DNA from: JAFAMS01 sp049520515
GTDB taxonomy: Bacteria > Vulcanimicrobiota > Vulcanimicrobiia > Vulcanimicrobiales > Vulcanimicrobiaceae
Reading direction: 5' to 3'
DNA: 64,000 bases
Assembly (NCBI GenBank): GCA_049520515.1
Contig: JBEKPS010000001.1
Span: forward strand, 434,001 to 498,000
The notes under the pieces are model-generated. The model was not told the origin of the DNA, ran no database searches, and saw only the letters and a list, made by a program, of their open reading frames with translations. Shown here piece by piece: positions 8,284-17,614 of this stretch (position 1 is the stretch's first letter; each line of letters begins with the position of its first letter). The translations under genes were made by a program, and so were the position numbers.

Positions 8284-9522
8284 ATGCTCGAGCGTCGGCT
8301 GTTTGCGTCGTACTTGGGCGCATTTGCCGTCGTCATTATTATCTTTGCAGCGGCGGTTCGGTTCTCGTTCGAGTCGATCGTGCAGCAGCAAGCCACGAAC
8401 CGGCTTGCGACGCTCGCGCGCGCCGGCGAGGCCGCGACCGACTTTGTACCGGGCGGATTCGTCGTCAACGAACATTCGCTCGGTGGCTTCGACGTCGATC
8501 CCAAAGTCGAAGGTCTCGAATGGTTCGATTCGCAGAAGCGGCTCGTCACACGGCGCGGAAACGAGCCGCCCGGATATGTCCCGCCGCAGCTCGGACGGTT
8601 CGCGCTGACCGGCGCCGGCGGCAAACGTTTGGAAACATATACGATCTTCTTGCAAAACATACAGCACCAAGACATCGGCTACGTACGGGCAGCGCTGACG
8701 AGCGACGCATTCGGGCAAGGGGTCGGCGCGCTCGATCTGGGCATCATGTTCGGGTCGCTGCTGGCAATTCTCGCGGCAAGCGTCGGCGGATCGATGCTCG
8801 CACGGGCATCGCTTGCGCGCTCGGAAGCCAGCTACGAGCGTCTGCGTGAGTTTACCGCGGATGCGTCGCATGAGCTGCGCAGCCCGCTGACCGCGCTCTC
8901 GACAACGGCTGCCGTCGCGTTGCACGAAGCGCCCGCGATGACCGAACAAACGAAAAACCGCTTGATCTCGATCGCCGCGACTGCGAAAGAGATGAACCGC
9001 CTCGTGGACGATCTCTTAATCCTTGCCCGCGCCGGGCGTTCGCTCGAGCGCGAGATGTTCACGGTGCACGTCGATACGATCGTCAAGCAGGTCTGCGAGC
9101 GATATCGCGATTCGGCGACGACGAAATCGATCCAGCTCGAAGTCGAGCCCGGCGCCGCCGGCCAAGTGATCGGCAACCCGGAACAGGTTTCGCGCATCAT
9201 TGCAAACCTGGTCGAGAATGCAATCCGTTATACGCCCGAACGAGGTTCGGTGCTCGTTTCGTGCACCGGCGATCCGGTCAACGTGCACGTCTCCGTAGAG
9301 GACAGTGGGGTGGGTATCGCTCCCGAACATCTCGACCGGATCTTCGATCGATTCTGGCGCGGCTCGGCGACACGCGGGAATGACGGCGGCAGCGGACTCG
9401 GGCTTGCAATTGCACGCGCGCTCGCCGAACGTCACGGCGGCCGCATTTTCGTGACGAGCCACGTTCAGGCCGGCAGCAGGTTTACGGTTACGCTGCCGCG
9501 CCGGCCACCTTCTTTGGCTTAG
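8284..9522 (+). CDS. Sensor histidine kinase
   Basis: Membrane sensor kinase of 412 residues. One transmembrane helix lies near residues 8-28 and a second near 150-172, enclosing an extracytoplasmic domain of about 120 residues of unknown ligand. The kinase core is complete: H-box ASHELRSPL (phospho-accepting His), N-box NLVENAIRYT, G1 DSGVGI, F-box FDRFWR and G2 GGSGLGL. There is little room for a HAMP domain. The gene for the probable partner regulator is convergent, ending 8 bp away, instead of being in the same operon. Confidence 0.9.
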   Translation: MLERRLFASYLGAFAVVIIIFAAAVRFSFESIVQQQATNRLATLARAGEAATDFVPGGFVVNEHSLGGFDVDPKVEGLEWFDSQKRLVTRRGNEPPGYVPPQLGRFALTGAGGKRLETYTIFLQNIQHQDIGYVRAALTSDAFGQGVGALDLGIMFGSLLAILAASVGGSMLARASLARSEASYERLREFTADASHELRSPLTALSTTAAVALHEAPAMTEQTKNRLISIAATAKEMNRLVDDLLILARAGRSLEREMFTVHVDTIVKQVCERYRDSATTKSIQLEVEPGAAGQVIGNPEQVSRIIANLVENAIRYTPERGSVLVSCTGDPVNVHVSVEDSGVGIAPEHLDRIFDRFWRGSATRGNDGGSGLGLAIARALAERHGGRIFVTSHVQAGSRFTVTLPRRPPSLA

Positions 9523-9529
9523 CCCGCTT

Positions 9530-10204
9530 TCAGGCTAGCTCGCTGAGGCGATATCCCAGGCCGTAGACGGTTTCGATCGGATCCGTGCATCCGGCCGAGC
9601 GCAGCTTGCGGCGCAGATTTGCAATGTGCGTCTTGATCGAGCCGGTTCCGCTACCGACGTCGAACGTCACGACGCGATCGAGCAGCATCGAGCTCGTAAA
9701 AATCTGATCCGAATTGCGCATCAGCGTTTCGAGGATGGCGTGCTCGGTCCGCGTGAGCGGGACTTGCCGGCCTTCGAAGGTTACGCGCGCGCTCTTGGGA
9801 TCGAGCGAGAGCGGTCCGCGCTCCAAGACCATCGGGCGCGACTCGCGCGTCCGCCGCGATACCGCGCGCACCCGCGCGCTTAGCTCCGCGAGATCGAACG
9901 GTTTGACGATGTAATCGTCGGCGCCGGCATCGAGCGTTGCAACTTTATCTTCGATCGCATCACGCGCCGTGATGACGAGAATCATTGCCTGATCGCCGGC
10001 ATCGCGCAGTTTACGGCAAATCGTAAGGCCGTCGATTCCGGGCAACATGATATCGAGCAACATCAGATCGTAAGATCCGGCCAGCGCGTAGTTCAAGCCG
10101 TCTCGCCCGTCGCTCGTTACGTCAACCACATGCTGTTGCAATCGCAAATCGTCTGCAACAGGACCCGCGATACGCTGATCGTCTTCGACCATAAGAATTC
10201 GCAT
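9530..10204 (-). CDS. OmpR-family response regulator
   Basis: DNA-binding response regulator of 224 residues. The receiver domain (1-about 118) has the acidic pair VEDD, the phospho-accepting aspartate in LLDIMLPG, the ITA switch segment and the conserved lysine in IVKPFD. The C-terminal winged helix ends with the family signature RRKLR...VYGLGYRL. ATG 10204 has an upstream GAGGCGAG Shine-Dalgarno and begins MRILMVEDD. It is tail to tail with the sensor kinase. Confidence 0.9.
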   Translation of the reverse strand: MRILMVEDDQRIAGPVADDLRLQQHVVDVTSDGRDGLNYALAGSYDLMLLDIMLPGIDGLTICRKLRDAGDQAMILVITARDAIEDKVATLDAGADDYIVKPFDLAELSARVRAVSRRTRESRPMVLERGPLSLDPKSARVTFEGRQVPLTRTEHAILETLMRNSDQIFTSSMLLDRVVTFDVGSGTGSIKTHIANLRRKLRSAGCTDPIETVYGLGYRLSELA

Positions 10205-10299
10205 TTTTCTCGCCTCGCTTTTTGGCGGTATCGTAGCGATTTTCCTCATGTACTCCTTGACGATTCCTGGACTCCTGACGTGTAGCCTCGGGCAACGCT

Positions 10300-10821
10300 A
10301 TGTTAAGGGAAGCTCACGTTACGTTCAGTGGTACCGAGCTCCCGCACGAGTCGCTCAAAACATTCGGCCCCACCACAATTGTCGCTCCGCATCCGGACGA
10401 CGAGACGTTGGCATGCGGTGGCCTTATTGCGTTACTCCACCGCAACAAGCAACCGGTATCGATCGTCACGATAAGCACGCTTTGCGACATACAAAAAGGC
10501 GAAATTCGCAGCGAGCTGGTCTCTGCGTTTCCCGCCGTCGTCAACCGCATTCGCTCGGTGCTCGAGGCACTCGACCCGCGCACCGTCATCATGCCTTTTC
10601 GCGGAGATTCGCAAGCGGATAACACCGCAACATGGCACATCGTACGCACGGCGGTTCGTCAGATGGAGCGCGTTTCTCGCCGCCTCGAGTATCCCGTCTG
10701 GATCGGTCCGCTTACAGAAGCAATCTGTAGCGAGCTTCAACCCATGCTGTGGAAACTCGACATCTCTTCGGTGCCGGAGCACAAGCAGCGATACGAAGCC
10801 TTCTTCGAATTCGGGGATTAG
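10300..10821 (+). CDS. PIG-L/LmbE-type deacetylase homolog, short and with altered zinc motif
   Basis: A 173-residue member of the PIG-L family of zinc N-acetyl-sugar deacetylases. The first metal/catalytic motif is intact (VAPHPDDETLACGG, His31, Asp33, Asp34). The second motif, usually ending in HPDH, reads RGDSQADN here, so the third zinc-ligand histidine is replaced (Asn108). The protein is also shorter than typical members. It may be inactive, bind zinc differently, or work on a small substrate. Start ATG 10300; no RBS stands out. It is divergent from the response regulator. Confidence 0.75.
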   Translation: MLREAHVTFSGTELPHESLKTFGPTTIVAPHPDDETLACGGLIALLHRNKQPVSIVTISTLCDIQKGEIRSELVSAFPAVVNRIRSVLEALDPRTVIMPFRGDSQADNTATWHIVRTAVRQMERVSRRLEYPVWIGPLTEAICSELQPMLWKLDISSVPEHKQRYEAFFEFGD

Positions 10822-10905
10822 CCGCGCCTTAAGCCGGGCTAAGAACGTCCTTAGAATAGACGGGTGAAGCGTTGTATTTTTCTGCCGAAGTCGCAAAATC
10901 GGCAC

Positions 10906-11241
10906 ATGAGATTACACCACAAACTTCTGCTCGCCGTTCTTACGTCAGGTGTGCTGGCGGCCTCCGCGCTGCCGCTCGCCGCGCAAGCCGGCGAAGTCTA
11001 CAACCGCGAACACGATCAGCAAGCACGCATCAATCAAGGCGTTCGTAACGGCTCGCTCACCTACGGTGAATACCGCAGGGACGAAAATCATCTCGCGCGC
11101 ATCAACGCGCAGCGCAGCGCCGATCTACGCCACGACGACGGACACCTTACAGCCGGACAATATCACCAGCTCAATCGCGAGCTGAACAACAACTCGGGCC
11201 GCATCTACTACACGAAGCACAACCAGGTGCACCAGCCCTAG
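10906..11241 (+). CDS. Small secreted repeat protein
   Basis: Exported protein of 111 residues: a signal peptide (LLLAVLTSGVLAASALPLAAQA) and a mature region of about 85 residues with two copies of a motif of the form ARINxxxxxGxLTxGxYxxxxxE (first near QARINQG...SLTYGEY, second near ARINAQR...HLTAGQY). Similar short periplasmic proteins with GxLTxxE repeats occur in many soil bacteria without known function. ATG 10906 places the signal peptide correctly; a GTG at 10864 would add 14 residues. Its stop interlocks with that of the convergent acyl-CoA dehydrogenase (CTAG, 11238-11241). Confidence 0.75.
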   Translation: MRLHHKLLLAVLTSGVLAASALPLAAQAGEVYNREHDQQARINQGVRNGSLTYGEYRRDENHLARINAQRSADLRHDDGHLTAGQYHQLNRELNNNSGRIYYTKHNQVHQP

Positions 11242-12386
11242 CTCAAGCGATTACGCTCGATCAGCTGACGGGCGATGATCGTCTTTTGAATCTCGTTCGT
11301 GCCCTCGCCGATGATCAGCAAGGGTACGTCGCGGAAGAATCTCTCGACATCGAATTCTTTCGTGTAACCGTAACCGCCATGAATGCGCATCGCCTCGAGC
11401 GAGCACGTCATGGCGGTCTCGGTTGCGAAAAGCTTGGCCATCCCGGCTTCCATGTCGCAGCGCTCGCCCAAATCTTTGCGCTCCGCTGCCGCGTAGGTCA
11501 AAAGTCGGGCCGCATTCACGGTTGTCACCATGTCGGCGAGCTTGAGCGAAATGGCTTGATGTTGCCAAATCGGCTTTCCGAACGTTTCGCGCTGCTGTGA
11601 ATACTTAACGGCTTCATCCAGCGCGGCTTGCGCGATGCCGACACCGCGCGCCGCGATGTTAATACGCCCGAGCTCGAGGCCGCTCATGATCTGCTTGAAT
11701 CCCAAACCCTCGACTTCTCCGAGAAGATTCTCGGCGGGGACACGATAGTCGTCGAAGACGACCTCGCACGTGTCGAGTGAACGATAGCCGAGCTTATCGA
11801 TGTCGCGACTGACCGTGAATCCCGGTCCGTAGCCTTTCTCGACGATGAACAAGCTGATGCCGCGATGACGCGGCTGTGCATCGGAATCGGTTTTCGCCAG
11901 GACGAGAAACGTATTTCCGGTGCGCCCGTTCGTCACCCACATCTTCGTGCCGCGAATCAGGTATGAATCACCGTCGCGGCGCGCGGTTACGCGGATCGCT
12001 TGCAGATCGCTTCCCGCTTCCGGCTCGCTGAGCATGATACCGCCGTGCTTCGAACCGTCGCTAAGCGCAGGAAGCCACGCCTTGCGCTGCCGCTCGGTTC
12101 CACCCGTAAGGATGTCGTAGCACATGATGAGATGGCTGTTGAGCACGCCTGTGATCGACATCCATACGCGCGCAATCTCTTCGATGATCGCCGCGTACGT
12201 GCTGATGTTGAGGCCGGCACCGCCGTATTCTTCCGGGACGATGGCGCCGAACAGGCCCATCTCGCGCATGCGCGCGACGAGCGCGGTCGGATATTCGTTG
12301 CGTGCTTCAAGATCGTGCGCGACCGGACGCACTTCATTCTCTGCGAATCGGCGGATTTGCGCGAGGACGTCTTGGTCGATCGTCAT
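11238..12386 (-). CDS. Acyl-CoA dehydrogenase
   Basis: FAD enzyme that oxidises an acyl-CoA to the 2-enoyl-CoA and passes electrons to ETF. The 382 residues show the family features: LSEPEAGSD and WVTNGRTGN around the flavin, the central RINIAARGVGIAQAAL helix, and the C-terminal IHGGYGYTKEFDVERFFRD followed by IGEGTNEIQ, whose glutamate is the likely catalytic base. It overlaps the MmgE/PrpD gene by 4 bp, so the pair are co-translated, possibly for short or branched-chain acyl-CoA breakdown. Confidence 0.92.
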   Translation of the reverse strand: MTIDQDVLAQIRRFAENEVRPVAHDLEARNEYPTALVARMREMGLFGAIVPEEYGGAGLNISTYAAIIEEIARVWMSITGVLNSHLIMCYDILTGGTERQRKAWLPALSDGSKHGGIMLSEPEAGSDLQAIRVTARRDGDSYLIRGTKMWVTNGRTGNTFLVLAKTDSDAQPRHRGISLFIVEKGYGPGFTVSRDIDKLGYRSLDTCEVVFDDYRVPAENLLGEVEGLGFKQIMSGLELGRINIAARGVGIAQAALDEAVKYSQQRETFGKPIWQHQAISLKLADMVTTVNAARLLTYAAAERKDLGERCDMEAGMAKLFATETAMTCSLEAMRIHGGYGYTKEFDVERFFRDVPLLIIGEGTNEIQKTIIARQLIERNRLS

Positions 12387-13777
12387 CCGCCGAGTAGTGT
12401 CGTTAGCTCACCGATCTCATCGAGCAGCTCGAGACTGCGAACCATCTTGACGATTCGCGCGCAATGCGCATCGTCGTAGACTGCACCCGCTAAGCTGAGG
12501 AACTTGGCTTCGACTTCAGCCCACGTAAGCGGCTTGTCCGGCTCGCCTTTTGGCGTCCAGTTGATTCTCCGGATCTTGGCGCCGTTGGTGTCGATCTCGA
12601 CGCTTGCAGCCATCGTCGGGAAACGCGCGTCGATCTCGGGATCCAGGCTCACCTCGATGCGCTCGATCGTGCGTGCAACCTCGGCATTGCCGAGCAGCTT
12701 GTAATCATCCCAGGTCATGCGGCCGTGCAGCAGCGCTATGGCTGCCAGAAAGAACATGCTGAATTGTCCGTCGACGATCGAATGCGGCGAGCGCTTCGCG
12801 TCCTCGGGAACGCCGATCAGATCCATGCCTTTGCGCGGCAGCCCGATGCGAATTGCAGAGACTGCATCGGGTTTGAGCTTCGCTTCCGCGACGATCTCGC
12901 AGATCAAGTCGATGGCCGCGTGCGAGTAGCGGCACGACGGATACGGTTTGAAGGCCGTCTCGTCGACCGCGAATCGTTCTCCAAGCGTGCGCACGACATG
13001 CTCGACGTCCGCGCCGTCGGTGTAGCCGCGGAAAAATCCGGAACGGCCCTCGAGCGCATAACGCGCACCGATCGCACCGGCTTGCGCGAAGCGCAACGCT
13101 AGAATTGCGTTGTGCGCGGTCAACCCCGTGTGAATGCGCTTGTTCCAAGCGCCATTCTCCAGAAACTGTAAAGAGCCCGACGATTGGCTGCCGTTGATGC
13201 CGAACGCGTTTTCGAGCACGTCGGCGCTCGAGTTCGTGACGTTGGCGAGTGCGGCCGTCGCACCGAACGTTCCGCAGGTCGCGGTGGGATGAAACCCACG
13301 ATCGTAATGCGCTGCCGGATCCGCAGCTTCGGCGATGCGGACCGTCGCATCGTAGCCTGCGACGATCGCCGCGATCACCTTTGCGCCGGCGGCACCCGTC
13401 TCTTCGGCGACGGCCAACACGGCCGGAATGAGCGGCGCTCCGGGATGGATCGATCCACCCTCGTGCGTATCGTCGAAGTCGAGCGTGTGCGCGAACGTTC
13501 CGTTCAATAGCGCCGCATAGTGCGGCTGATAGCGCGGGCCGATTCCGATCCCCGTCGTTTTCCCCGCGCTTCCAAGCGAGTCGACGACCCGCCGGACGAC
13601 ATCGCTCGATTCGCCGGCAATGCTGGCGCGGATCGCGATTCCCAGAAGGTCGAGGACCGCCTGCTTCGTCTTTTCCACCGTCGCGGCTGGAATGTCCGAG
13701 AAGCCAAGGTTAACGGCGTACTCGGCCAGGCGTCGCGTTACGAAAACTTGTGCCGGGGAAGCGGTCAGGGTGGTCAT
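12383..13777 (-). CDS. MmgE/PrpD family protein (2-methylcitrate dehydratase-like)
   Basis: A 464-residue protein of the MmgE/PrpD family, whose characterised members dehydrate 2-methylcitrate or isomerise related acids. Recognisable segments are DFDDTHEGGSIHPGAP, GYDATVRIAEA and KPYPSCRYSHAAID. Neither a methylcitrate synthase nor a methylisocitrate lyase is present nearby, so the substrate is uncertain. It is the first gene of a two-gene operon with the acyl-CoA dehydrogenase, an arrangement that recalls the B. subtilis mmg locus. It is divergent from the Liv transporter. Confidence 0.87.
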   Translation of the reverse strand: MTTLTASPAQVFVTRRLAEYAVNLGFSDIPAATVEKTKQAVLDLLGIAIRASIAGESSDVVRRVVDSLGSAGKTTGIGIGPRYQPHYAALLNGTFAHTLDFDDTHEGGSIHPGAPLIPAVLAVAEETGAAGAKVIAAIVAGYDATVRIAEAADPAAHYDRGFHPTATCGTFGATAALANVTNSSADVLENAFGINGSQSSGSLQFLENGAWNKRIHTGLTAHNAILALRFAQAGAIGARYALEGRSGFFRGYTDGADVEHVVRTLGERFAVDETAFKPYPSCRYSHAAIDLICEIVAEAKLKPDAVSAIRIGLPRKGMDLIGVPEDAKRSPHSIVDGQFSMFFLAAIALLHGRMTWDDYKLLGNAEVARTIERIEVSLDPEIDARFPTMAASVEIDTNGAKIRRINWTPKGEPDKPLTWAEVEAKFLSLAGAVYDDAHCARIVKMVRSLELLDEIGELTTLLGG

Positions 13778-13864
13778 CGTGGCCTCCTTTATATGGTGCG
13801 ACTTTTGGAGGATGGCTACCGTTACTCCTCATAACCCAGGGAGACTCACCGGGAGGAGAGGGGC

Positions 13865-15058
13865 ATGAAACCACTCAGAGCATCCAAAGGGATCGCTTTT
13901 CTTTTAAGCACGGCGATTCTCGCATCTTTTATCGGCGCGAGCTCACGCACCGCCGGCGCTGCCGATCCGATCGTCATCGGGACGACTGTTTCGCAAAGTG
14001 GGGCATACGCGGACGTCGGCAAGTACGCGCTCGAAGGTTACCAGCTGTACATCAATCAGGTGAATGCCAAGGGCGGCTGGCTCGGACGACAGCTTCAACT
14101 GAAAGTGTACGACGACGCCAGCGATCCGGCGACCTCGGTCACCGAGTATCAGAAGCTGGTGCAGCAAGATCACGTGAATCTGATCGTCGGACCGTACTCC
14201 AGCGCAATTACCGCGGCAGTTGCGAACATCGCAGATCAATACAAGATGCCGATGATTTCGCCGGAAGTCGCATCAGTCGCGCCGTTCAAGCGCAATCTCA
14301 AATACATCTTTCAAGGAACGGCGACGTCGGATCGCTATGTCTACGGCGCGATTCAGATTGCCAAACAATACGGCTACAAAAAAATCGCATTGACCGGCGA
14401 GGACACGGCGTTCCCACGCTCGATCGCTCAGGCGGTTCCGGACTTGGCGAAGGCCGCCGGCCTCGACGTCGTCTTCAGCGAGCTCTATCCGCACAACGCG
14501 TCTGACTATACGGCGATCGTCCAGAAGATCAAGCAATCGAATCCTGACGTCGTACTGGCGATCTCGTACTTCCCAGACTCCGTCGGCATCATTCGAGCCC
14601 TCAAACAAGCAAACGTCACGCCGAAGGAGCTCTTCTTCACCATTGGACCTGCCGAACCGAACTTCGCGAAGGAAGTCGGAGCAGACTCGCAAGGCGTCCT
14701 CTTTGCGAGTAACTGGAGTGCAGAACTCAAGACCGAAGGCAACGCCGCGTTTGCGAAAGCGTTCAAGGCCGCATTCGGCGTCGAGTCCGATTACCACTCA
14801 GCGCAAAACTACGCAGCAATGCAAGTCCTTGGTGCAGCAATCGCAAGCGTGAAGTCACTCGACAATGAAAAAATCCGTGACTTCATGGCCACACACGAAG
14901 TCGAGACCGTTTGCGGTACGTATCATGTCGACGCATCCGGAATGCAGACGGGCTACGATTCGCTAACGGATCAATGGCAAAGTGGCAAGCAACTCGTCGT
15001 GTACCCGAGCAGATGGGCACAGGCGAAACTGATCACTCCATACTCCTGGGCTAAATAG
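13865..15058 (+). CDS. livK: Branched-chain amino-acid ABC transporter, substrate-binding protein
   Basis: Periplasmic binding protein of 397 residues (Peripla_BP_6 type). A signal peptide runs to about residue 32 (SSRTAGAA), followed by IVIGTTVSQSGAYADVG, the family start of the first lobe, and IVGPYSSAITAAVA. It initiates at ATG 13865 after a strong GGGAGGAGAGGGG leader. It heads a five-gene liv operon and its stop overlaps the next start (TAGTG). The ligand may be a branched-chain amino acid or another small carboxylate. Confidence 0.9.
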   Translation: MKPLRASKGIAFLLSTAILASFIGASSRTAGAADPIVIGTTVSQSGAYADVGKYALEGYQLYINQVNAKGGWLGRQLQLKVYDDASDPATSVTEYQKLVQQDHVNLIVGPYSSAITAAVANIADQYKMPMISPEVASVAPFKRNLKYIFQGTATSDRYVYGAIQIAKQYGYKKIALTGEDTAFPRSIAQAVPDLAKAAGLDVVFSELYPHNASDYTAIVQKIKQSNPDVVLAISYFPDSVGIIRALKQANVTPKELFFTIGPAEPNFAKEVGADSQGVLFASNWSAELKTEGNAAFAKAFKAAFGVESDYHSAQNYAAMQVLGAAIASVKSLDNEKIRDFMATHEVETVCGTYHVDASGMQTGYDSLTDQWQSGKQLVVYPSRWAQAKLITPYSWAK

Positions 15059-15936
15059 TGCACGTTGAGCTGGTAATCCAGCTCATCATCAACGGTCTGC
15101 TCTTGGGCGGCGTGTTCGCACTCGCCGCCCTCGGGCTGAACGTCATTTTCGGCGTGACGCGAATCGTCAATCTCGCGCACGGACAGATCGTCATTCTCAC
15201 CGCGCTCACGTGCGCGGTCATCTTTCAGCGCTTCGGGATTACGCCGATCGAAGCGCTGCCCGGCGCGCTGATCGGCGGCGCGATCCTCGGAACGCTTATC
15301 GAACGACTGCTGTTGCGACGTCTGCCCGAGCACGCGCAATCACGCGAGTGGACCTCACTGTTGATCACGTTCGGCGTCTCGTATTTTCTCGTTGGCCTTA
15401 GTCTTGCGATCTTTAGCGGTGACTTCCGGTCGGTCGCATACCTGACCGACTCGTGGCACGTCGGCGGGATCGATTTTCCGAAGGCACAACTGTTAGCATT
15501 CATTCTCGCGATTCTCATCGCGGGGTTTCTTGGCATCTTGCTGCGCTCGACGAAGGTCGGGCGCGCATTGCGGGCCGCAAGCCAGAATCTCGACGGCGCA
15601 CGGACGTGCGGCATCGACATCGGCCGGATGCGAACGCTCAGCTTCGCCCTCGGCTGCGGAATTGCAGCCGCATCGGGCGCGCTCTTGAGCATGGTCTACG
15701 CCTACAATCCCGACACCGGATCGCAGTTTACATTGATTTCGTTTAGCGTTGTCGTGTTAGGCGGATTGGGGAGCTACGCCGGAGCGATCGTGGGCGCAGG
15801 TTTGCTCGGACTCGCCGTTTCGTTCGTCGGTTTTTACGGCAATACGCATTTCGGCTCGATGATGCCGTACATAGTTTTCATCTTGGTGCTGCTCTTCCGG
15901 CCGACCGGAATCTTAGGTAAGCCGGCAACCACATGA
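15058..15936 (+). CDS. livH: Branched-chain amino-acid ABC transporter permease LivH
   Basis: Inner-membrane permease of 292 residues with about eight hydrophobic segments. LivH hallmarks are GLLLGGVFALAALGLN near the N-terminus, GVTRIVNLAHGQIV and the cytoplasmic-loop sequence RALRAASQN before helix 6. GTG 15058 shares one base with the livK stop. It pairs with LivM as the heterodimeric channel. Confidence 0.92.
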   Translation: MHVELVIQLIINGLLLGGVFALAALGLNVIFGVTRIVNLAHGQIVILTALTCAVIFQRFGITPIEALPGALIGGAILGTLIERLLLRRLPEHAQSREWTSLLITFGVSYFLVGLSLAIFSGDFRSVAYLTDSWHVGGIDFPKAQLLAFILAILIAGFLGILLRSTKVGRALRAASQNLDGARTCGIDIGRMRTLSFALGCGIAAASGALLSMVYAYNPDTGSQFTLISFSVVVLGGLGSYAGAIVGAGLLGLAVSFVGFYGNTHFGSMMPYIVFILVLLFRPTGILGKPATT

Positions 15937-16886
15937 ATCTGCGCATCCTCGGTTTTGCCGCTTTGGCGGTGCTTTTGCTTGCCTCGGCGATGGTGCCGTT
16001 GTCCGGGAACGGCTACATTCTCTCGCTAGTTTATATCAGCTTGCTCTTTACCGGTCTTGCATACGGTTGGAACATCATTTCCGGCTACGCGGGCTATCTT
16101 TCGTTTGGCCAGATCACGTTCTTCGGCATCGGCGCATACGTCGTCGCAATCGGAACGACGCGCTTTCACGCCGAGTGGTGGCTGTGCGCGCTGATCGGCG
16201 GCGCGTTCTGCGCTGCGCTCGCCGTTCCGATGGGCTATCTGATGCTGCGCCTGCAAGGGCCGTTCTTTGCACTTGGAATGCTCGGGCTCGCGCAAAGCTT
16301 GCGCATTGCGACCGATACGATTCCGTTTACGGGCGGCGCCGAAGGCATCTATCTTCCGCCTGGTTCAAACGCCGTCCACGTTTACTACTGGACTCTCGGC
16401 GTATTGGTGCTGGCGATTGTGCTTACGGCGTGGATCGACCGCAGCGCATTCGGTTTGCGTTTGCGCGCGCTGCGCGAAGACGAACGCGCCGCCGGGACAC
16501 TCGGCGTCGATACGACTTCGAGCAAAGTACAGGCGTTCGTTTTGAGCGCGATCATCCCGGCGCTGCTCGGCGGCGGCTACGCGTGGTATCTAACCTACGT
16601 TGAGCCGAGCTCGATCTACTCGACCGAGATCGAACTGCAAACCGTCGCCATGGCGATCCTCGGCGGCATGGGGACGCTGTGGGGACCGCTCGTCGGCGGC
16701 ATCTTGATGTCGCAAGTCTCGGAGAGCCTCAGCACGCGCTTCCCGCAAACCCACTTGATGATTTTCGGCGCACTCATCGTCATCTTACTCATCGCGTTGC
16801 CGCGCGGCATCGTTCCCGCGATCTCAGAACGTCTGAACCGCAAGAGAACTGCAGCGAAGGCTCGTCCTCAAGAGGCGGTCACGTGA
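15933..16886 (+). CDS. livM: Branched-chain amino-acid ABC transporter permease LivM
   Basis: Second inner-membrane permease of the Liv system, 317 residues. LivM features are GLAYGWNIISGYAGYLSFGQ, the RLRALREDERAAGTLG coupling segment and the late EIELQTVAMAILGGMGTLWGP stretch. ATG 15933 overlaps the livH stop by 4 bp; the gene ends in a 4-bp overlap with livG. Confidence 0.92.
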   Translation: MNLRILGFAALAVLLLASAMVPLSGNGYILSLVYISLLFTGLAYGWNIISGYAGYLSFGQITFFGIGAYVVAIGTTRFHAEWWLCALIGGAFCAALAVPMGYLMLRLQGPFFALGMLGLAQSLRIATDTIPFTGGAEGIYLPPGSNAVHVYYWTLGVLVLAIVLTAWIDRSAFGLRLRALREDERAAGTLGVDTTSSKVQAFVLSAIIPALLGGGYAWYLTYVEPSSIYSTEIELQTVAMAILGGMGTLWGPLVGGILMSQVSESLSTRFPQTHLMIFGALIVILLIALPRGIVPAISERLNRKRTAAKARPQEAVT

Positions 16887-17614
16887 GCGCGCCTCTGCTC
16901 GAAGTCGAAAACATCAGCAGATCGTTCGGCGGCCTTCGCGCGCTCAACGATGTTAGCTTCAGCGTCAAAGAAGGCGAGATCGTCAGCATCATCGGTCCGA
17001 ACGGTGCCGGCAAGACGACCTTGTTCAATTTGATCAGCGGTGTATTTCCGCCATCGTCGGGCGACGTTCGCTTCAAAGGGAAATCGATCGTCGGGATGGC
17101 GACGTACCGAATCGCGAAGGCCGGAATCGGACGAACCTATCAGGTCGTCCGACCGTTCGTGCGGCTCTCCGTCATCGACAATGTTGCGGTCGGCGCGCTC
17201 GTGCACGAAAAGACGTATGCGGCGGCGCGGCGCGCTGCGGCCGAAATCTTGGAGCTTGTCGGCCTTTCGCATCTCGCCGATTCGCCAGCATCGAGCTTGA
17301 CGCTCACACAACGGAAACGTCTCGAGGTTGCGCGCGCCCTCGCGACGCGACCGGCGCTCCTGCTGCTCGACGAAGTAATGGCCGGGCTCAACCCGACCGA
17401 AGTCGATGCGATGTGCGCCTTCATCTTAAATCTCCGCAAGCACGGAATATCCGCGGTCGGCGGGATCGAACACCTGATGCGTTTCGTGATGAACATTTCG
17501 GACCGGATCATCGTCCTCGATTTCGGGCGCAAAATCGCCGAGGGTACGCCCCAAGAGATCGCAACGCACCCCGAAGTCGTTGCTGCATACTTCGGGACGC
17601 CGATCGAAACGTGA
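16883..17614 (+). CDS. livG: Branched-chain amino-acid ABC transporter ATP-binding protein LivG
   Basis: Cytoplasmic ATPase of 243 residues powering the LivHM channel. Walker A is GPNGAGKTT, the signature region reads SLTLTQRKRLEVARAL in place of the common LSYGQ, and Walker B is LLLLDEVMAGLNP. The FNLISG segment after Walker A is typical of LivG. It starts at GTG 16883 (VSAPLLEVENIS), overlapping livM by 4 bp (GTGA). Confidence 0.92.
   Translation: MSAPLLEVENISRSFGGLRALNDVSFSVKEGEIVSIIGPNGAGKTTLFNLISGVFPPSSGDVRFKGKSIVGMATYRIAKAGIGRTYQVVRPFVRLSVIDNVAVGALVHEKTYAAARRAAAEILELVGLSHLADSPASSLTLTQRKRLEVARALATRPALLLLDEVMAGLNPTEVDAMCAFILNLRKHGISAVGGIEHLMRFVMNISDRIIVLDFGRKIAEGTPQEIATHPEVVAAYFGTPIET

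Noticed and set aside
9515..9540. Shared terminator between the convergent two-component genes
   Set aside because: A 5-bp stem TAGCC/GGCTA exists but is short, includes the stop codon and has no T-run.
11238..13777. Methylcitrate cycle operon
   Set aside because: An MmgE/PrpD protein is present but no methylcitrate synthase or methylisocitrate lyase; the neighbouring gene is an acyl-CoA dehydrogenase.
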